Part shown: piece by piece, positions 1 to 5,673 of the stretch
How positions within the stretch are numbered: position 1 is the first letter of the stretch
Layout of the letters: each line of letters begins with the position of its first letter
Origin: an uncultured Succinatimonas sp.
Lineage (GTDB): Bacteria > Pseudomonadota > Gammaproteobacteria > Enterobacterales > Succinivibrionaceae
Assembly (NCBI GenBank): GCA_937896115.1
Contig: CALBLB010000201.1
Coordinates: 1-13,993 of the forward strand
Reading direction: 5' to 3'
DNA length: 13,993 bases
Notes under the pieces: model-generated
What the model saw: the letters and a program-made list of their open reading frames with translations, nothing else
Databases searched by the model: none
Told to the model about the DNA's origin: nothing
Position numbers and translations under genes: made by a program

Positions 1-506
1 ACCTGCAACTCATCAGAATCGGCTATAGCCATTTCCGTCAGATTGGAAAAGTCCTTAAGTTTTAAAAGAGCCAGATCAGTATGCTGATCTTCTCCGACTT
101 TCTTAGCACTGAAACTGCGGCCATCAGAAGTCTCAATTTTAATTTCATCGGCTCCGTCAACCACATGGAAATTGGTTACAACCAATCCGTCTTTGGCATT
201 GACTATAACGCCTGATCCCAATGCCTTAAATTCGCGCTGCTGTTTACGAGTTTGGTTGTCCATACCCGGGAACATGAATCTGAATTCTTCCGGAATTTGC
301 AAAGCAGGTACGTCAACATTCTTTTTTCCTTTCACCTGAATATTGACAACACTTGGCAACACCTGCTTAACCATAGGTGCCAAAGACGGAACGCTTCCGT
401 CTGCACTTTGGCCGAAGAAAGGAGCTGATGCATATACAGACGGGGCAGAAACCAATGCCAAGCCGCAAATTACTGCCACTGCAGCCGCAGTACGTTTAAA
501 ATTCAT
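1..506 (-). CDS. degQ: DegQ/DegP-type periplasmic serine protease, N-terminal part (cut by window edge)
   Basis: This is the N-terminal 168 codons of an HtrA-family trypsin-like protease that degrades or chaperones misfolded proteins in the periplasm. I translated it from the ATG at 506-504, which follows an AAGGAAA ribosome binding site. Residues 1-26 look like a Sec signal peptide (MNFKR, then an Ala/Val-rich core, VYA before the likely cleavage site). The mature part shows SLAPMVKQVLPSVVNI, the GSGVI strand, the catalytic His114 in TNFHVV and the catalytic Asp144 in HTDLALLKL. The catalytic Ser and the PDZ domains lie beyond position 1. The lack of a long insertion before the His and the adjacent zapG favour DegQ over DegP; in E. 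coli zapG, degQ and degS are neighbours. The residue before HVV is Phe, where the family usually has Asn. It lies 81 bp downstream of zapG on the same strand with no clear terminator between, so co-transcription is possible. Confidence 0.9.
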   Translation of the reverse strand, partial: MNFKRTAAAVAVICGLALVSAPSVYASAPFFGQSADGSVPSLAPMVKQVLPSVVNIQVKGKKNVDVPALQIPEEFRFMFPGMDNQTRKQQREFKALGSGVIVNAKDGLVVTNFHVVDGADEIKIETSDGRSFSAKKVGEDQHTDLALLKLKDFSNLTEMAIADSDELQ

Positions 507-587
507 TTTTTGTTTCCTTATTCAAAAATCCATATTGCCCTTACTCAGGCATTTAACAAAAGAAATTTCCAATAAACCTGTCTGAAA

Positions 588-1085
588 TCAGAGTTTTTCA
601 TCCTTATCGTTCACGCTGATGGTCTCCTTGGCGTCTTTCAAGGCACCTTCATCATTGCTTGCTGCTGAAAACTTATGCTCACCGTCCTTTTCTTCTTTAA
701 TATTCACGCTCTTTACCTGAGTTGCCGAGTCTGTCTCAGATGCCTCAGAATGTTTTTGACGCAACATTTTTTTGAGACTGTCCTCCACCTCTAACTCATC
801 TTGAGGTATGAATAACGATCCGTCAGAAGATGATAATTTTCCTGCAGCTTCGTTCATAAATTTAGCGTACGCTCGATAACTTTTATCCAGTTGACCAAAG
901 AGCTGGCCTGAAGTCTTGAAAAACTCGTCCAAAACTCTTTTTGCTGATGCCAATTCACGTTTAGTACGCGTTAATTCATCCTGCATACGATGATTTGAAA
1001 AGATTTTTACAATTCCGAACGAATAACATAACGTACCGGCAAAAAAACCGATGATGAAAGCTAAAACGATAAGCATGTAAATCAT
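588..1085 (-). CDS. zapG: ZapG/YhcB-like inner-membrane cell-division protein (DUF1043)
   Basis: A 165-residue protein with a single N-terminal membrane helix (about residues 2-25, MIYMLIVLAFIIGFFAGTL) followed by a charged, probably coiled-coil segment (about 34-56, QDELTRTKRELASAKRVL). The DUF1043 core follows (FKTSGQLFGQLDKSYRAYAKFMNEAAGKL, about 56-84), ending in a hydrophilic, Asp/Glu/Lys/Ser-rich tail that looks disordered. The E. coli homologue YhcB/ZapG is a Z-ring-associated membrane protein linked to envelope growth and division. The start at 1085 has an AGGA site 8 nt upstream; a second ATG three codons later is less likely. It diverges from rplM, as zapG does in the wider rplM neighbourhood of Enterobacteria, where zapE usually lies between. 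No zapE is seen here. The tail is longer than in E. coli YhcB (about 132 residues). The family call is firm; detailed function is inferred from homology. Confidence 0.85.
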   Translation of the reverse strand: MIYMLIVLAFIIGFFAGTLCYSFGIVKIFSNHRMQDELTRTKRELASAKRVLDEFFKTSGQLFGQLDKSYRAYAKFMNEAAGKLSSSDGSLFIPQDELEVEDSLKKMLRQKHSEASETDSATQVKSVNIKEEKDGEHKFSAASNDEGALKDAKETISVNDKDEKL

Positions 1086-1245
1086 GATCTAATTCCTAAG
1101 TTCAGAAAGTGTACTCTGTAAACATCTGCTTGAATTTTAAAATATTCATACAAATATTAAAGTGCGCTGTTAGAAATAACCGAGCATCAACACGGTTAAC
1201 CATGCCATTACTCATTTACAGCTCCACCGTATCCTTTACATGATC

Positions 1246-1377
1246 ACGATATCTAAAGATTTACAGAGCAGACTTAGCTTTTTTTTTAAAGAATGTCCAA
1301 TACTGATATCAAACCAATCCTTAAAAAATATGTAATAACCAGCTTGGTGTCTTGATATCAAAAGCATCTTAAAAAAA
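1246..1377. repeat. GATATC-containing direct repeats upstream of the rplM promoter
   Basis: The 10-mer TGATATCAAA occurs at 1304-1313 and again at 1353-1362, start-to-start distance 49 bp. Each copy is followed after 5-6 nt by CTTAAAAAA (1320-1328 and 1368-1376). A weaker third copy, GATATCTAAA, lies at 1248-1257. The second A-tract (1371-1377) ends about 14 bp before the proposed -35 element, where an UP element would sit. The repeats are read directly from the sequence; a role as protein-binding sites or curved activating DNA is inference. No gene is seen in 1086-1560. Confidence 0.5.
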
Positions 1378-1391
1378 GGTTGTTGAAAGCC

Positions 1392-1419
1392 GTTAAAAAT
1401 CACTGTTAACGTGTATAAT
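1392..1419 (+). promoter_or_regulatory. rplM-rpsI promoter with GC-rich discriminator
   Basis: A perfect -10 hexamer TATAAT lies at 1414-1419, with a weak -35 GTTAAA at 1392-1397 (16-bp spacer). The -10 is followed by ATGCGCGCCCC, a GC-rich discriminator around the expected start near 1426. Such discriminators are typical of stringently controlled rRNA and ribosomal-protein promoters. An A-tract at 1371-1377 may act as an UP element. The leader to the rplM ATG would be about 135 nt. Confidence 0.7.
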
Positions 1420-1436
1420 ATGCGCGCCCCTTTAGT

Positions 1437-1489
1437 CGGGCAGCGGTTTCCCACCCGCGTCGTCCCGGCGCAGACCTGTCGCGAGGACG
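1437..1489 (+). promoter_or_regulatory. Structured 5' part of the rplM leader RNA
   Basis: Two GC-rich hairpins can form. The first is GCGG (1443-1446) with CCGC (1455-1458), or alternatively CGGG (1437-1440) with CCCG (1454-1457). The second is CGTCC (1461-1465) with GGACG (1485-1489), extended inside by GCG (1468-1470) with CGC (1480-1482). In E. coli, L13 is known to repress its own operon through the mRNA leader; this segment is a candidate for part of such an operator. That function is inferred from position only. Confidence 0.45.
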
Positions 1490-1505
1490 GTTTGTTTGGA
1501 TTTAC

Positions 1506-1545
1506 CAGATAGAAATATCTGATTTTTTTGGATCGGAAACGATCC
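1506..1545 (+). promoter_or_regulatory. Tandem GAAA-tetraloop hairpins in the rplM leader, the first terminator-like
   Basis: Hairpin A pairs CAGATA (1506-1511) with TATCTG (1516-1521) around a GAAA loop and is followed by A and seven T (1523-1529), so it resembles a weak intrinsic terminator or attenuator. Hairpin B begins directly after: GGATCG (1530-1535) pairs with CGATCC (1540-1545) around another GAAA loop, ending 6 nt before the ribosome binding site AAAGGG (1549-1554). The position suits control of rplM by attenuation or by L13 binding. Pairing is seen in the sequence; the mechanism is inferred. Confidence 0.6.
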
Positions 1546-1560
1546 CTTAAAGGGTTAATA

Positions 1561-1989
1561 ATGAAAACTTATGTTGCTAAGCCATCCACCATTAAGCGTG
1601 AGTGGTTTGTCATCGATGCCAACGGCCAGACCTTAGGCCGTATCGCCACTGAGATTGCCAGCCGTTTGCGCGGCAAACACAAGCCCGAGTACACTCCTTT
1701 CTTGGATACCGGTGATTACGTGATCGTGATCAATGCTTCCAAAGTAAAGGTTACCGGCAATAAGACTCTCGATAAGAAGTATTACCACCACTCCGGTTAT
1801 CCGGGGGGACTTAAGGAAGCCTCCTTTAACGAGTTATTGCAGCGCAAGCCTGAAGAGATCATTGAAAGAGCCGTTCGCGGTATGCTTCCCAAGGGACCTC
1901 TTGGCCGTGCTATGTTCCGTAAACTCAAGGTATATGCTGGTGAGAACCATAATCACGGTGCTCAGCAGCCTCAGGTTCTCAAGTTTTAA
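1561..1989 (+). CDS. rplM: 50S ribosomal protein L13
   Basis: A 142-residue protein, the same length as E. coli L13, one of the early assembly proteins of the large subunit, which binds 23S rRNA. The start is the ATG at 1561 (MKTYVAKPSTIKREWFVIDA), preceded by AAAGGG; an open frame extends upstream to a TTG at 1528 but would lie inside the leader hairpin. Typical blocks are LGRIATEIASRLRGKHKP (25-42), a strand ending DYVIVINASKVKVTGNK (53-69), YYHHSGYPGGLK (75-86) and RAVRGMLPKGPLGR (112-125). It is the first gene of the rplM-rpsI operon, with rpsI 12 nt downstream. The structured leader suggests post-transcriptional feedback in addition to stringent control at the promoter. Confidence 0.98.
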   Translation: MKTYVAKPSTIKREWFVIDANGQTLGRIATEIASRLRGKHKPEYTPFLDTGDYVIVINASKVKVTGNKTLDKKYYHHSGYPGGLKEASFNELLQRKPEEIIERAVRGMLPKGPLGRAMFRKLKVYAGENHNHGAQQPQVLKF

Positions 1990-2001
1990 GGAGCGATAGA
2001 A

Positions 2002-2394
2002 ATGGCTGCAAATCAGTATTACGGCACTGGCCGCCGCAAGGAATCCACCGCCCGCGTGTTCATCAAGCAGGGTAGCGGCAAACTTGAAATTAATGGCAAA
2101 ACTCTTGAGCAGTATTTTGGCCGTCCGACCTCTCGTATGGTCGTGACTCAGCCTCTTGAGTTGCTTGAGCTTACCGATAAGCTGGATATCTATGTCACCG
2201 TGGTCGGCGGCGGTATCACCGGTCAGGCCGGTGCCATCCGTCACGGTATCACTCGTGCTTTAATCCAGTACGACGAGACCTTCCGCTCCGCTTTGCGTAA
2301 AGCCGGATTCGTTACTCGTGATGCTCGTGCTGTTGAGCGTAAGAAAGTCGGTCTCCACAAGGCTCGTAAGCGTCCTCAGTACTCCAAGCGTTAA
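2002..2394 (+). CDS. rpsI: 30S ribosomal protein S9
   Basis: A 130-residue protein matching E. coli S9 in length. It binds the 3' major domain of 16S rRNA in the head of the small subunit, and its C-terminal tail reaches toward the P-site tRNA. Visible signatures are YYGTGRRKESTARVFIK (6-22), GKTLEQYFGR (32-41), VVGGGITGQAGAIRHGITRAL (67-87) and the basic tail KKVGLHKARKRPQYSKR with the conserved SKR end. The ribosome binding site AAGGAG (1988-1993) overlaps the rplM stop codon region, indicating tight translational linkage within the operon. A strong terminator follows 18 nt after the stop codon. Confidence 0.98.
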   Translation: MAANQYYGTGRRKESTARVFIKQGSGKLEINGKTLEQYFGRPTSRMVVTQPLELLELTDKLDIYVTVVGGGITGQAGAIRHGITRALIQYDETFRSALRKAGFVTRDARAVERKKVGLHKARKRPQYSKR

Positions 2395-2411
2395 TCGTTA
2401 TTTTATCTTGC

Positions 2412-2441
2412 AAAAAGACCGGACATGTTCCGGTCTTTTTT
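2412..2441 (+). terminator. Intrinsic terminator of rplM-rpsI
   Basis: Perfect 7-bp stem GACCGGA (2417-2423) with TCCGGTC (2429-2435), loop CATGT, followed by six T (2436-2441) and preceded by five A. It ends the rplM-rpsI transcript, so sspB must have its own promoter. Confidence 0.92.
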
Positions 2442-2682
2442 ATGTACATGATGTGCATTAAATTCTGTATTTGTTTCGATTTTGTAAAATTGAGTACAAA
2501 CAGCTGCTTTTAACCGGATGAGTGATGCTCTTATGGTTAATTGCCAAGATTTGATACGTTCTGACTGTTGTTTGTGAACATCTTCGGAATTTAGCCGTGA
2601 AAAGACATACCGCTTAGCTTAGATTGACAAAATTTGTTTCTTCACTGCACAATTTACCTGCATAACAGCTCTATAAAGCAGA

Positions 2683-2691
2683 TGCTATAAT
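2683..2691 (+). promoter_or_regulatory. Extended -10 promoter element (TGCTATAAT)
   Basis: A perfect extended -10 element, TGC followed by TATAAT at 2686-2691, with only a poor -35 match. Transcription would start near 2698 and give either a leader of about 217 nt for sspB or an independent short RNA. Motif match only. Confidence 0.45.
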
Positions 2692-2852
2692 AATATTGCC
2701 GTAATTCAGGCTAATGGCAACACCTTCCCTTCTTGCTTCATAAATGGATCGCGCTAAAAAGCTAAAAAGAAGCAAACTGTCGTCATATTCACACCTGAAA
2801 TCACAACAGATCTCACTCATTTAGAATGAAGAGAAGATATCATCTCGGCTTG

Positions 2853-2881
2853 TTGATAAAATACCTGTAAATATCTAAATT
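2853..2881 (+). promoter_or_regulatory. Candidate sspB-proximal promoter
   Basis: TTGATA (2853-2858, five of six to the -35 consensus) and TAAATT (2876-2881, four of six to the -10 consensus) with an optimal 17-bp spacer. Transcription would begin near 2888, about 27 nt before the sspB ATG. Since the upstream operon ends in a strong terminator, sspB needs a promoter in this region. Confidence 0.45.
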
Positions 2882-2914
2882 ACCGTCGACAGGCATCAAT
2901 TCGGAGAACCTTTC

Positions 2915-3412
2915 ATGCCGCATTTACTGAGTTTTAAACCTTACCTTTTTTACGCCTACTACAATTGGTTCATCAGTAGCGGGATCACTCCTCATTTAAT
3001 GGTCAACACTTCTGTCAAAGGCGTCGAAGTGCCAATGGATTATGTACACGATCATCGCATCGTTCTCTCCATTGCAGAATCTGCAGTCAAGGATTTCTGC
3101 GCAGGTCCTAACTCATTGACTTTTAAAGCAACATTTGCCGGTCATTCTGAAACGATAATCATTCCCTACGACGCCATGGAACAACTTATCGCAAAAGAAA
3201 CCAATATGGCTATTCCGTTAGGTGCAGCTTTGGCCGCTTTAGATATAAGCGATTCACAGCAAACTGATGACGAAAACGAAGATGATGAAGACTCAGGTGT
3301 TGAATTCGTAAGTGATGAAACGGTTGAAAAGCCTGACGATAACAACGAAGAAGAAGGAATAAGTTCAGGATTTGAATTCGTAGATGACGATCACGACGAC
3401 AGCAAAAAATAA
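2915..3412 (+). CDS. sspB: ClpXP protease specificity-enhancing factor SspB
   Basis: A 165-residue adaptor, the same length as E. coli SspB. The family delivers ssrA-tagged proteins to the ClpXP protease in the cytoplasm. The folded substrate-binding domain (about 1-110) is recognisable from KPYLFYAYYNWFI (8-20), SGITPHLMV (22-30), KGVEVPMDYVHDHRIVLSIA (35-54) and LTFKATFAGHSETIIIPYDA (68-87). Residues from about 112 onward form a highly acidic linker. In E. coli the last ten or so residues (ending LRVVK) dock on the ClpX zinc-binding domain; here the chain ends DDHDDSKK and no such motif is seen. Instead SGVEFVSD (127-134) and SGFEFVDD (151-158) form an internal repeat. GGAGA at 2903-2907 is 7 nt before the ATG. 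The gene is monocistronic, bounded by a terminator on each side. Confidence 0.93.
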   Translation: MPHLLSFKPYLFYAYYNWFISSGITPHLMVNTSVKGVEVPMDYVHDHRIVLSIAESAVKDFCAGPNSLTFKATFAGHSETIIIPYDAMEQLIAKETNMAIPLGAALAALDISDSQQTDDENEDDEDSGVEFVSDETVEKPDDNNEEEGISSGFEFVDDDHDDSKK

Positions 3413-3426
3413 TTAAATCTCATCAT

Positions 3427-3456
3427 AAAAAACCCGGAGAACTTCCGGGTTTTTTT
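3427..3456. terminator. Bidirectional intrinsic terminator between sspB and rplS
   Basis: Stem ACCCGGA (3432-3438) with TCCGGGT (3444-3450), loop GAACT, flanked by A-runs on the left and seven T in all on the right (3450-3456). It has a U-tract in either direction, so it can end both sspB and the convergent rpsP-rimM-trmD-rplS transcript. Confidence 0.92.
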
Positions 3457-3471
3457 AAAGGTAAGAATCGA

Positions 3472-3822
3472 TTAAACCTTCTCACGAATACGAGCAGCTT
3501 TACCGGTAAGCTTGCGCAAGTAGTAAAGCTTGGCACGATTAACATCACCGCGACGGGTAACCTTAACAGAGGCGATCAAAGGAGAATGGGTCTGGAACAC
3601 ACGCTCGACACCTTCACCTGATGACATCTTGCGAACGGTGAAAGAAGAATTCAAACCGCGATTACGTTTGGCGATGACATTTCCTTCAAAAGCCTGAAGA
3701 CGGCTCTTTTCGCCTTCAACAACACGCACTTCAACTCTGACGGTATCACCAGGGAAGAACTCAGGAATGTCGGTACGGAGCTGCTCTTTCTCAAGCTCAT
3801 CGATAATAGGATGACTGGCCAT
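3472..3822 (-). CDS. rplS: 50S ribosomal protein L19
   Basis: A 116-residue protein (115 in E. coli) located at the 30S-50S interface of the ribosome. Clear family blocks are FFPGDTVRVEVRVVEG (22-37), RLQAFEGNVIAKRNRGLNSS (41-60), FTVRKMSSGEGVERVFQTHSP (61-81) and the basic end KLYYLRKLTGKAARIREK (98-115). The start has an AGGTG ribosome binding site about 7 nt upstream. It is the last gene of rpsP-rimM-trmD-rplS, 38 nt after trmD, and ends 16 nt before the shared terminator. Confidence 0.98.
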   Translation of the reverse strand: MASHPIIDELEKEQLRTDIPEFFPGDTVRVEVRVVEGEKSRLQAFEGNVIAKRNRGLNSSFTVRKMSSGEGVERVFQTHSPLIASVKVTRRGDVNRAKLYYLRKLTGKAARIREKV

Positions 3823-3860
3823 TTGTATGCACCTGTTAATTAAAAAATCAAACTTTAAAA

Positions 3861-4604
3861 CTATTCATCCTTGGTGCGCAGATACTCTTGCAAAAGCTTG
3901 AGATCACGCTTATCAAGGTTCATGCCTTCAAGCAGATCCGGACGGCGCTCATAAGTGCGTCCCAATGACTGCTGAAGTCGCCAAAGTCGAATTTTCTCGT
4001 GGTTGCCGCTCATTAATACCTCAGGAACTTCCATTCCGTCAATAACCTCAGGACGCGTGTACTGAGGAAAATGCAACAAACCGCGCGCGAAACAATCCTC
4101 TTCAGCATTGCGGATATCCCCGAGAACCCCCGGTTCCATCCTTGAAACAGCATCGATGATACACATGGCAGGAAGTTCACCTCCGGACAACACGTAATCA
4201 CCGACTGAAACCTCCAGATCGACTTCAGTCTGAAGGACGCGTTCATCTATGCCCTCGTAACGTCCTGCTACAAGGATCAAAGAGCCCCATTCATGGAATC
4301 GCGTAACCAGTGAGTGATTGAGCTGCACACCTTGAGGTGACATACAGACAACCTTTGTTCCGGACGGTGCATCTTTTTTTGCAGCGTGAATTGCATCACG
4401 CAAAGGCTGCACCTTCATCAACATCCCCGGACCTCCACCGTAAGGTTTATCGTCCACGGTTTGATACTTATCGTGAGTAAACTCACGAGGATTGTAAGTA
4501 CGAACCTCTATGAGGCCGCGCTCACAAGCCCTGCGGGTCACCCCAGAGCGGGTGATCGCATCAAACATCTCCGGAAAGAGCGAAACACAACCGAACCAAA
4601 TCAT
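3861..4604 (-). CDS. trmD: tRNA (guanine(37)-N1)-methyltransferase TrmD
   Basis: A 247-residue SPOUT-family enzyme that uses S-adenosylmethionine to methylate N1 of G37, next to the anticodon, which prevents +1 frameshifting. Visible motifs are WFGCVSLFPEMF (3-14), DDKPYGGGPGMLM (51-63), the trefoil-knot elements LVAGRYEGIDERV (111-123) and SVGDYVLSGGELPA (133-146), the catalytic-region residues Arg155 and Asp170 (E. coli R154 and D169), and YTRPEV with SGNHEKIRLWR in the C-terminal part. I chose the ATG at 4604 because it aligns with the family N terminus (E. coli MWIGIISLFPEMF) and lies 2 nt after the rimM stop; an in-frame ATG at 4625 would overlap rimM. The 2-nt gap suggests translational coupling. 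The C-terminal end is slightly shorter than in E. coli. Confidence 0.97.
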   Translation of the reverse strand: MIWFGCVSLFPEMFDAITRSGVTRRACERGLIEVRTYNPREFTHDKYQTVDDKPYGGGPGMLMKVQPLRDAIHAAKKDAPSGTKVVCMSPQGVQLNHSLVTRFHEWGSLILVAGRYEGIDERVLQTEVDLEVSVGDYVLSGGELPAMCIIDAVSRMEPGVLGDIRNAEEDCFARGLLHFPQYTRPEVIDGMEVPEVLMSGNHEKIRLWRLQQSLGRTYERRPDLLEGMNLDKRDLKLLQEYLRTKDE

Positions 4605-4606
4605 GC

Positions 4607-5152
4607 TCAGTAATCTTCGCCCCACTCTACCCTAATCGTCCGAGCAGTGAGATCAACTGCAGTTACGATCGGGCCTGCGACATAAGGTATCAGGATATTA
4701 TCCTTGCTACCCAACGCCGGGCGGTCAGAGGGAGACACTTCCATAATGGGAGCGGCTCCTTGATCCCATATTCTCGACACTTTGCCGAGCTTAACCTCTC
4801 CGAGACCTATAACTTCACATCCAATAAGATCCTGAAGATATATTTCATCATCGGAAAGCGGGGGCAGGCTTGAACGCCTGATCCCAATTTCCATTCCTGC
4901 AAAAGCCTTAGCTTCCTCAGGAGTGGAGACCGCTTCAAGTTTAGCTATATAAAGCTGATTGTGCGGTCTGAATTCTTCAACCCGAACCTCACGCCATTCT
5001 CCCCCGCGTCGGCGGATATACCATGGCGAGTAGTCAAAAAGGTCCTCTGGTTGGCTTGCGAAAGACTGAACCTTGATCCAACCCTTCAGTCCATAAGCAG
5101 AACCCAGTCTGCCCATGGGACGCGGCGCATCGTCTGCTTTAAAAGCAGCCAA
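4607..5152 (-). CDS. rimM: Ribosome maturation factor RimM (TTG start)
   Basis: A 181-residue 16S rRNA processing and 30S head assembly factor (182 in E. coli) that binds S19. The N-terminal RimM domain shows RPMGRLGSAYGLKGWIKVQSF (11-31) and LFDYSPWYI (38-46); the C-terminal PRC-barrel shows EIYLQDLIGCEVI (103-115), LGKVSRIWDQGAAPIMEV (121-138) and ILIPYVAGPIV (152-162). I prefer the TTG at 5152, which lies 5 nt after the rpsP stop and has GAGG, within the last rpsP codons, about 10 nt upstream. The only other start downstream in this part, ATG 5116, would cut off the first strand of the domain. An in-frame stop at 5167-5165 blocks any longer start. Tightly packed between rpsP and trmD. Confidence 0.93.
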   Translation of the reverse strand: MAAFKADDAPRPMGRLGSAYGLKGWIKVQSFASQPEDLFDYSPWYIRRRGGEWREVRVEEFRPHNQLYIAKLEAVSTPEEAKAFAGMEIGIRRSSLPPLSDDEIYLQDLIGCEVIGLGEVKLGKVSRIWDQGAAPIMEVSPSDRPALGSKDNILIPYVAGPIVTAVDLTARTIRVEWGEDY

Positions 5153-5157
5153 GCGGA

Positions 5158-5517
5158 TTAAGCCTCAGCAGAAGCTTCTGCGGCTTTAGCTTCCTCAGCA
5201 GCCTTCTTTGCGGCGGCTTTGGCGGCTACAGCCTTGTCGTGCTTATCTTTACGAGCCTGAGCAACGGCCTCAGCACCCATTTCGTTTTCCTTCATAAGAC
5301 GGAGAACGCGATCGGAGGGCTGAGCACCCTTTTTGATCCAGGCGTTGATGGCTTCAACGTCCAAACGCAGACGCACTTCCTTACCAGAAGCAATCGGGTT
5401 AAAGAATCCGACCTGCTCGATAAATCTGCCTGATGCGGCAAAACGCTGATCAGCGACGAGCACGTGATAGAAAGGACGTTTGTTGGTGCCTAAGCGGCGT
5501 AAACGAATGACTACCAT
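5158..5517 (-). CDS. rpsP: 30S ribosomal protein S16 with an Ala/Lys-rich C-terminal extension
   Basis: The first about 82 residues are a standard S16 (VVIRLRRLGTNKRPFYHVLV, RFIEQVGFFNP at 31-41, SDRVLRLMKE at 68-77), which helps early folding of the 16S 5' and central domains. E. coli S16 ends near residue 82; here the chain continues to 119 with a low-complexity tail of Ala, Lys and Glu (about 88-119), predicted to be helical or disordered. Extended S16 tails occur in other bacteria, so this is not a frameshift artefact: the next gene, rimM, begins only 5 nt later. AAAGG lies about 9 nt before the ATG. It heads the rpsP-rimM-trmD-rplS operon and has its own promoter and a leader hairpin. 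Confidence 0.97.
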   Translation of the reverse strand: MVVIRLRRLGTNKRPFYHVLVADQRFAASGRFIEQVGFFNPIASGKEVRLRLDVEAINAWIKKGAQPSDRVLRLMKENEMGAEAVAQARKDKHDKAVAAKAAAKKAAEEAKAAEASAEA

Positions 5518-5533
5518 TTCGCATTACCTTTAT

Positions 5534-5563
5534 AAAAAATGGCAGTTCAGAATACTGAACTGC
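5534..5563 (-). promoter_or_regulatory. Terminator-like hairpin in the rpsP leader
   Basis: A perfect 9-bp inverted repeat, GCAGTTCAG (5542-5550) and CTGAACTGC (5555-5563), with a 4-nt loop. In the direction of rpsP transcription it is followed by CA and then six T (5539-5534), directly before the AAAGG ribosome binding site. It lies between the proposed promoter and rpsP, so it would act as an attenuator or partial terminator of the operon, or it could end transcripts arriving from ffh. Structure is seen; the role is inferred. Confidence 0.65.
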
Positions 5564-5589
5564 AAAATTACTAAAAATACAGTCGAGCC

Positions 5590-5617
5590 ATTATACTGGC
5601 TAGGCCGTAAAAATCAA
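5590..5617 (-). promoter_or_regulatory. Promoter of the rpsP-rimM-trmD-rplS operon
   Basis: On the minus strand, -35 TTGATT (5617-5612) and a perfect -10 TATAAT (5595-5590) are separated by 16 bp. The start would be near 5583, giving a leader of about 65 nt that contains the hairpin at 5542-5563. It allows the operon to be expressed independently of ffh. Confidence 0.7.
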
Positions 5618-5673
5618 GCTCCACGAGCATTTTGACTAAGTGTTTTTTAGCACGATGTTTTGCCATTAAAATC

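Larger units (their letters stand above)
2442..2914. other. Gene-free interval between rpsI and sspB (no sspA)
   Basis: About 470 bp with no convincing open reading frame on either strand. In E. coli and many relatives sspA lies between rpsI and sspB; I find no piece of an SspA-like thioredoxin-fold protein here. The interval is AT-rich and contains promoter-like elements at 2683-2691 and 2853-2881, an isolated TTGACA at 2624-2629, an 8-bp tandem duplication GCTAAAAA (2753-2768) and a short inverted repeat TTGCC/GGCAA (2696-2720). A small RNA or a long sspB leader is possible but not shown. Confidence 0.6.

Noticed and set aside
1834..2244. A 136-codon minus-strand open frame across rplM and rpsI
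   Set aside because: It lies antisense to two highly conserved ribosomal genes, has no recognisable motif and no ribosome binding site; it is a by-product of their codon use.
2743..2823. A 26-codon plus-strand frame rich in Lys and Ser in the rpsI-sspB interval
   Set aside because: No ribosome binding site upstream and no recognisable sequence; length is within chance expectation.
5618..5630. Small hairpin GCTC/GAGC considered as the ffh terminator
   Set aside because: Only 4 bp with a 3-nt loop, and the following T-run overlaps the rpsP -35 region; too weak to call.
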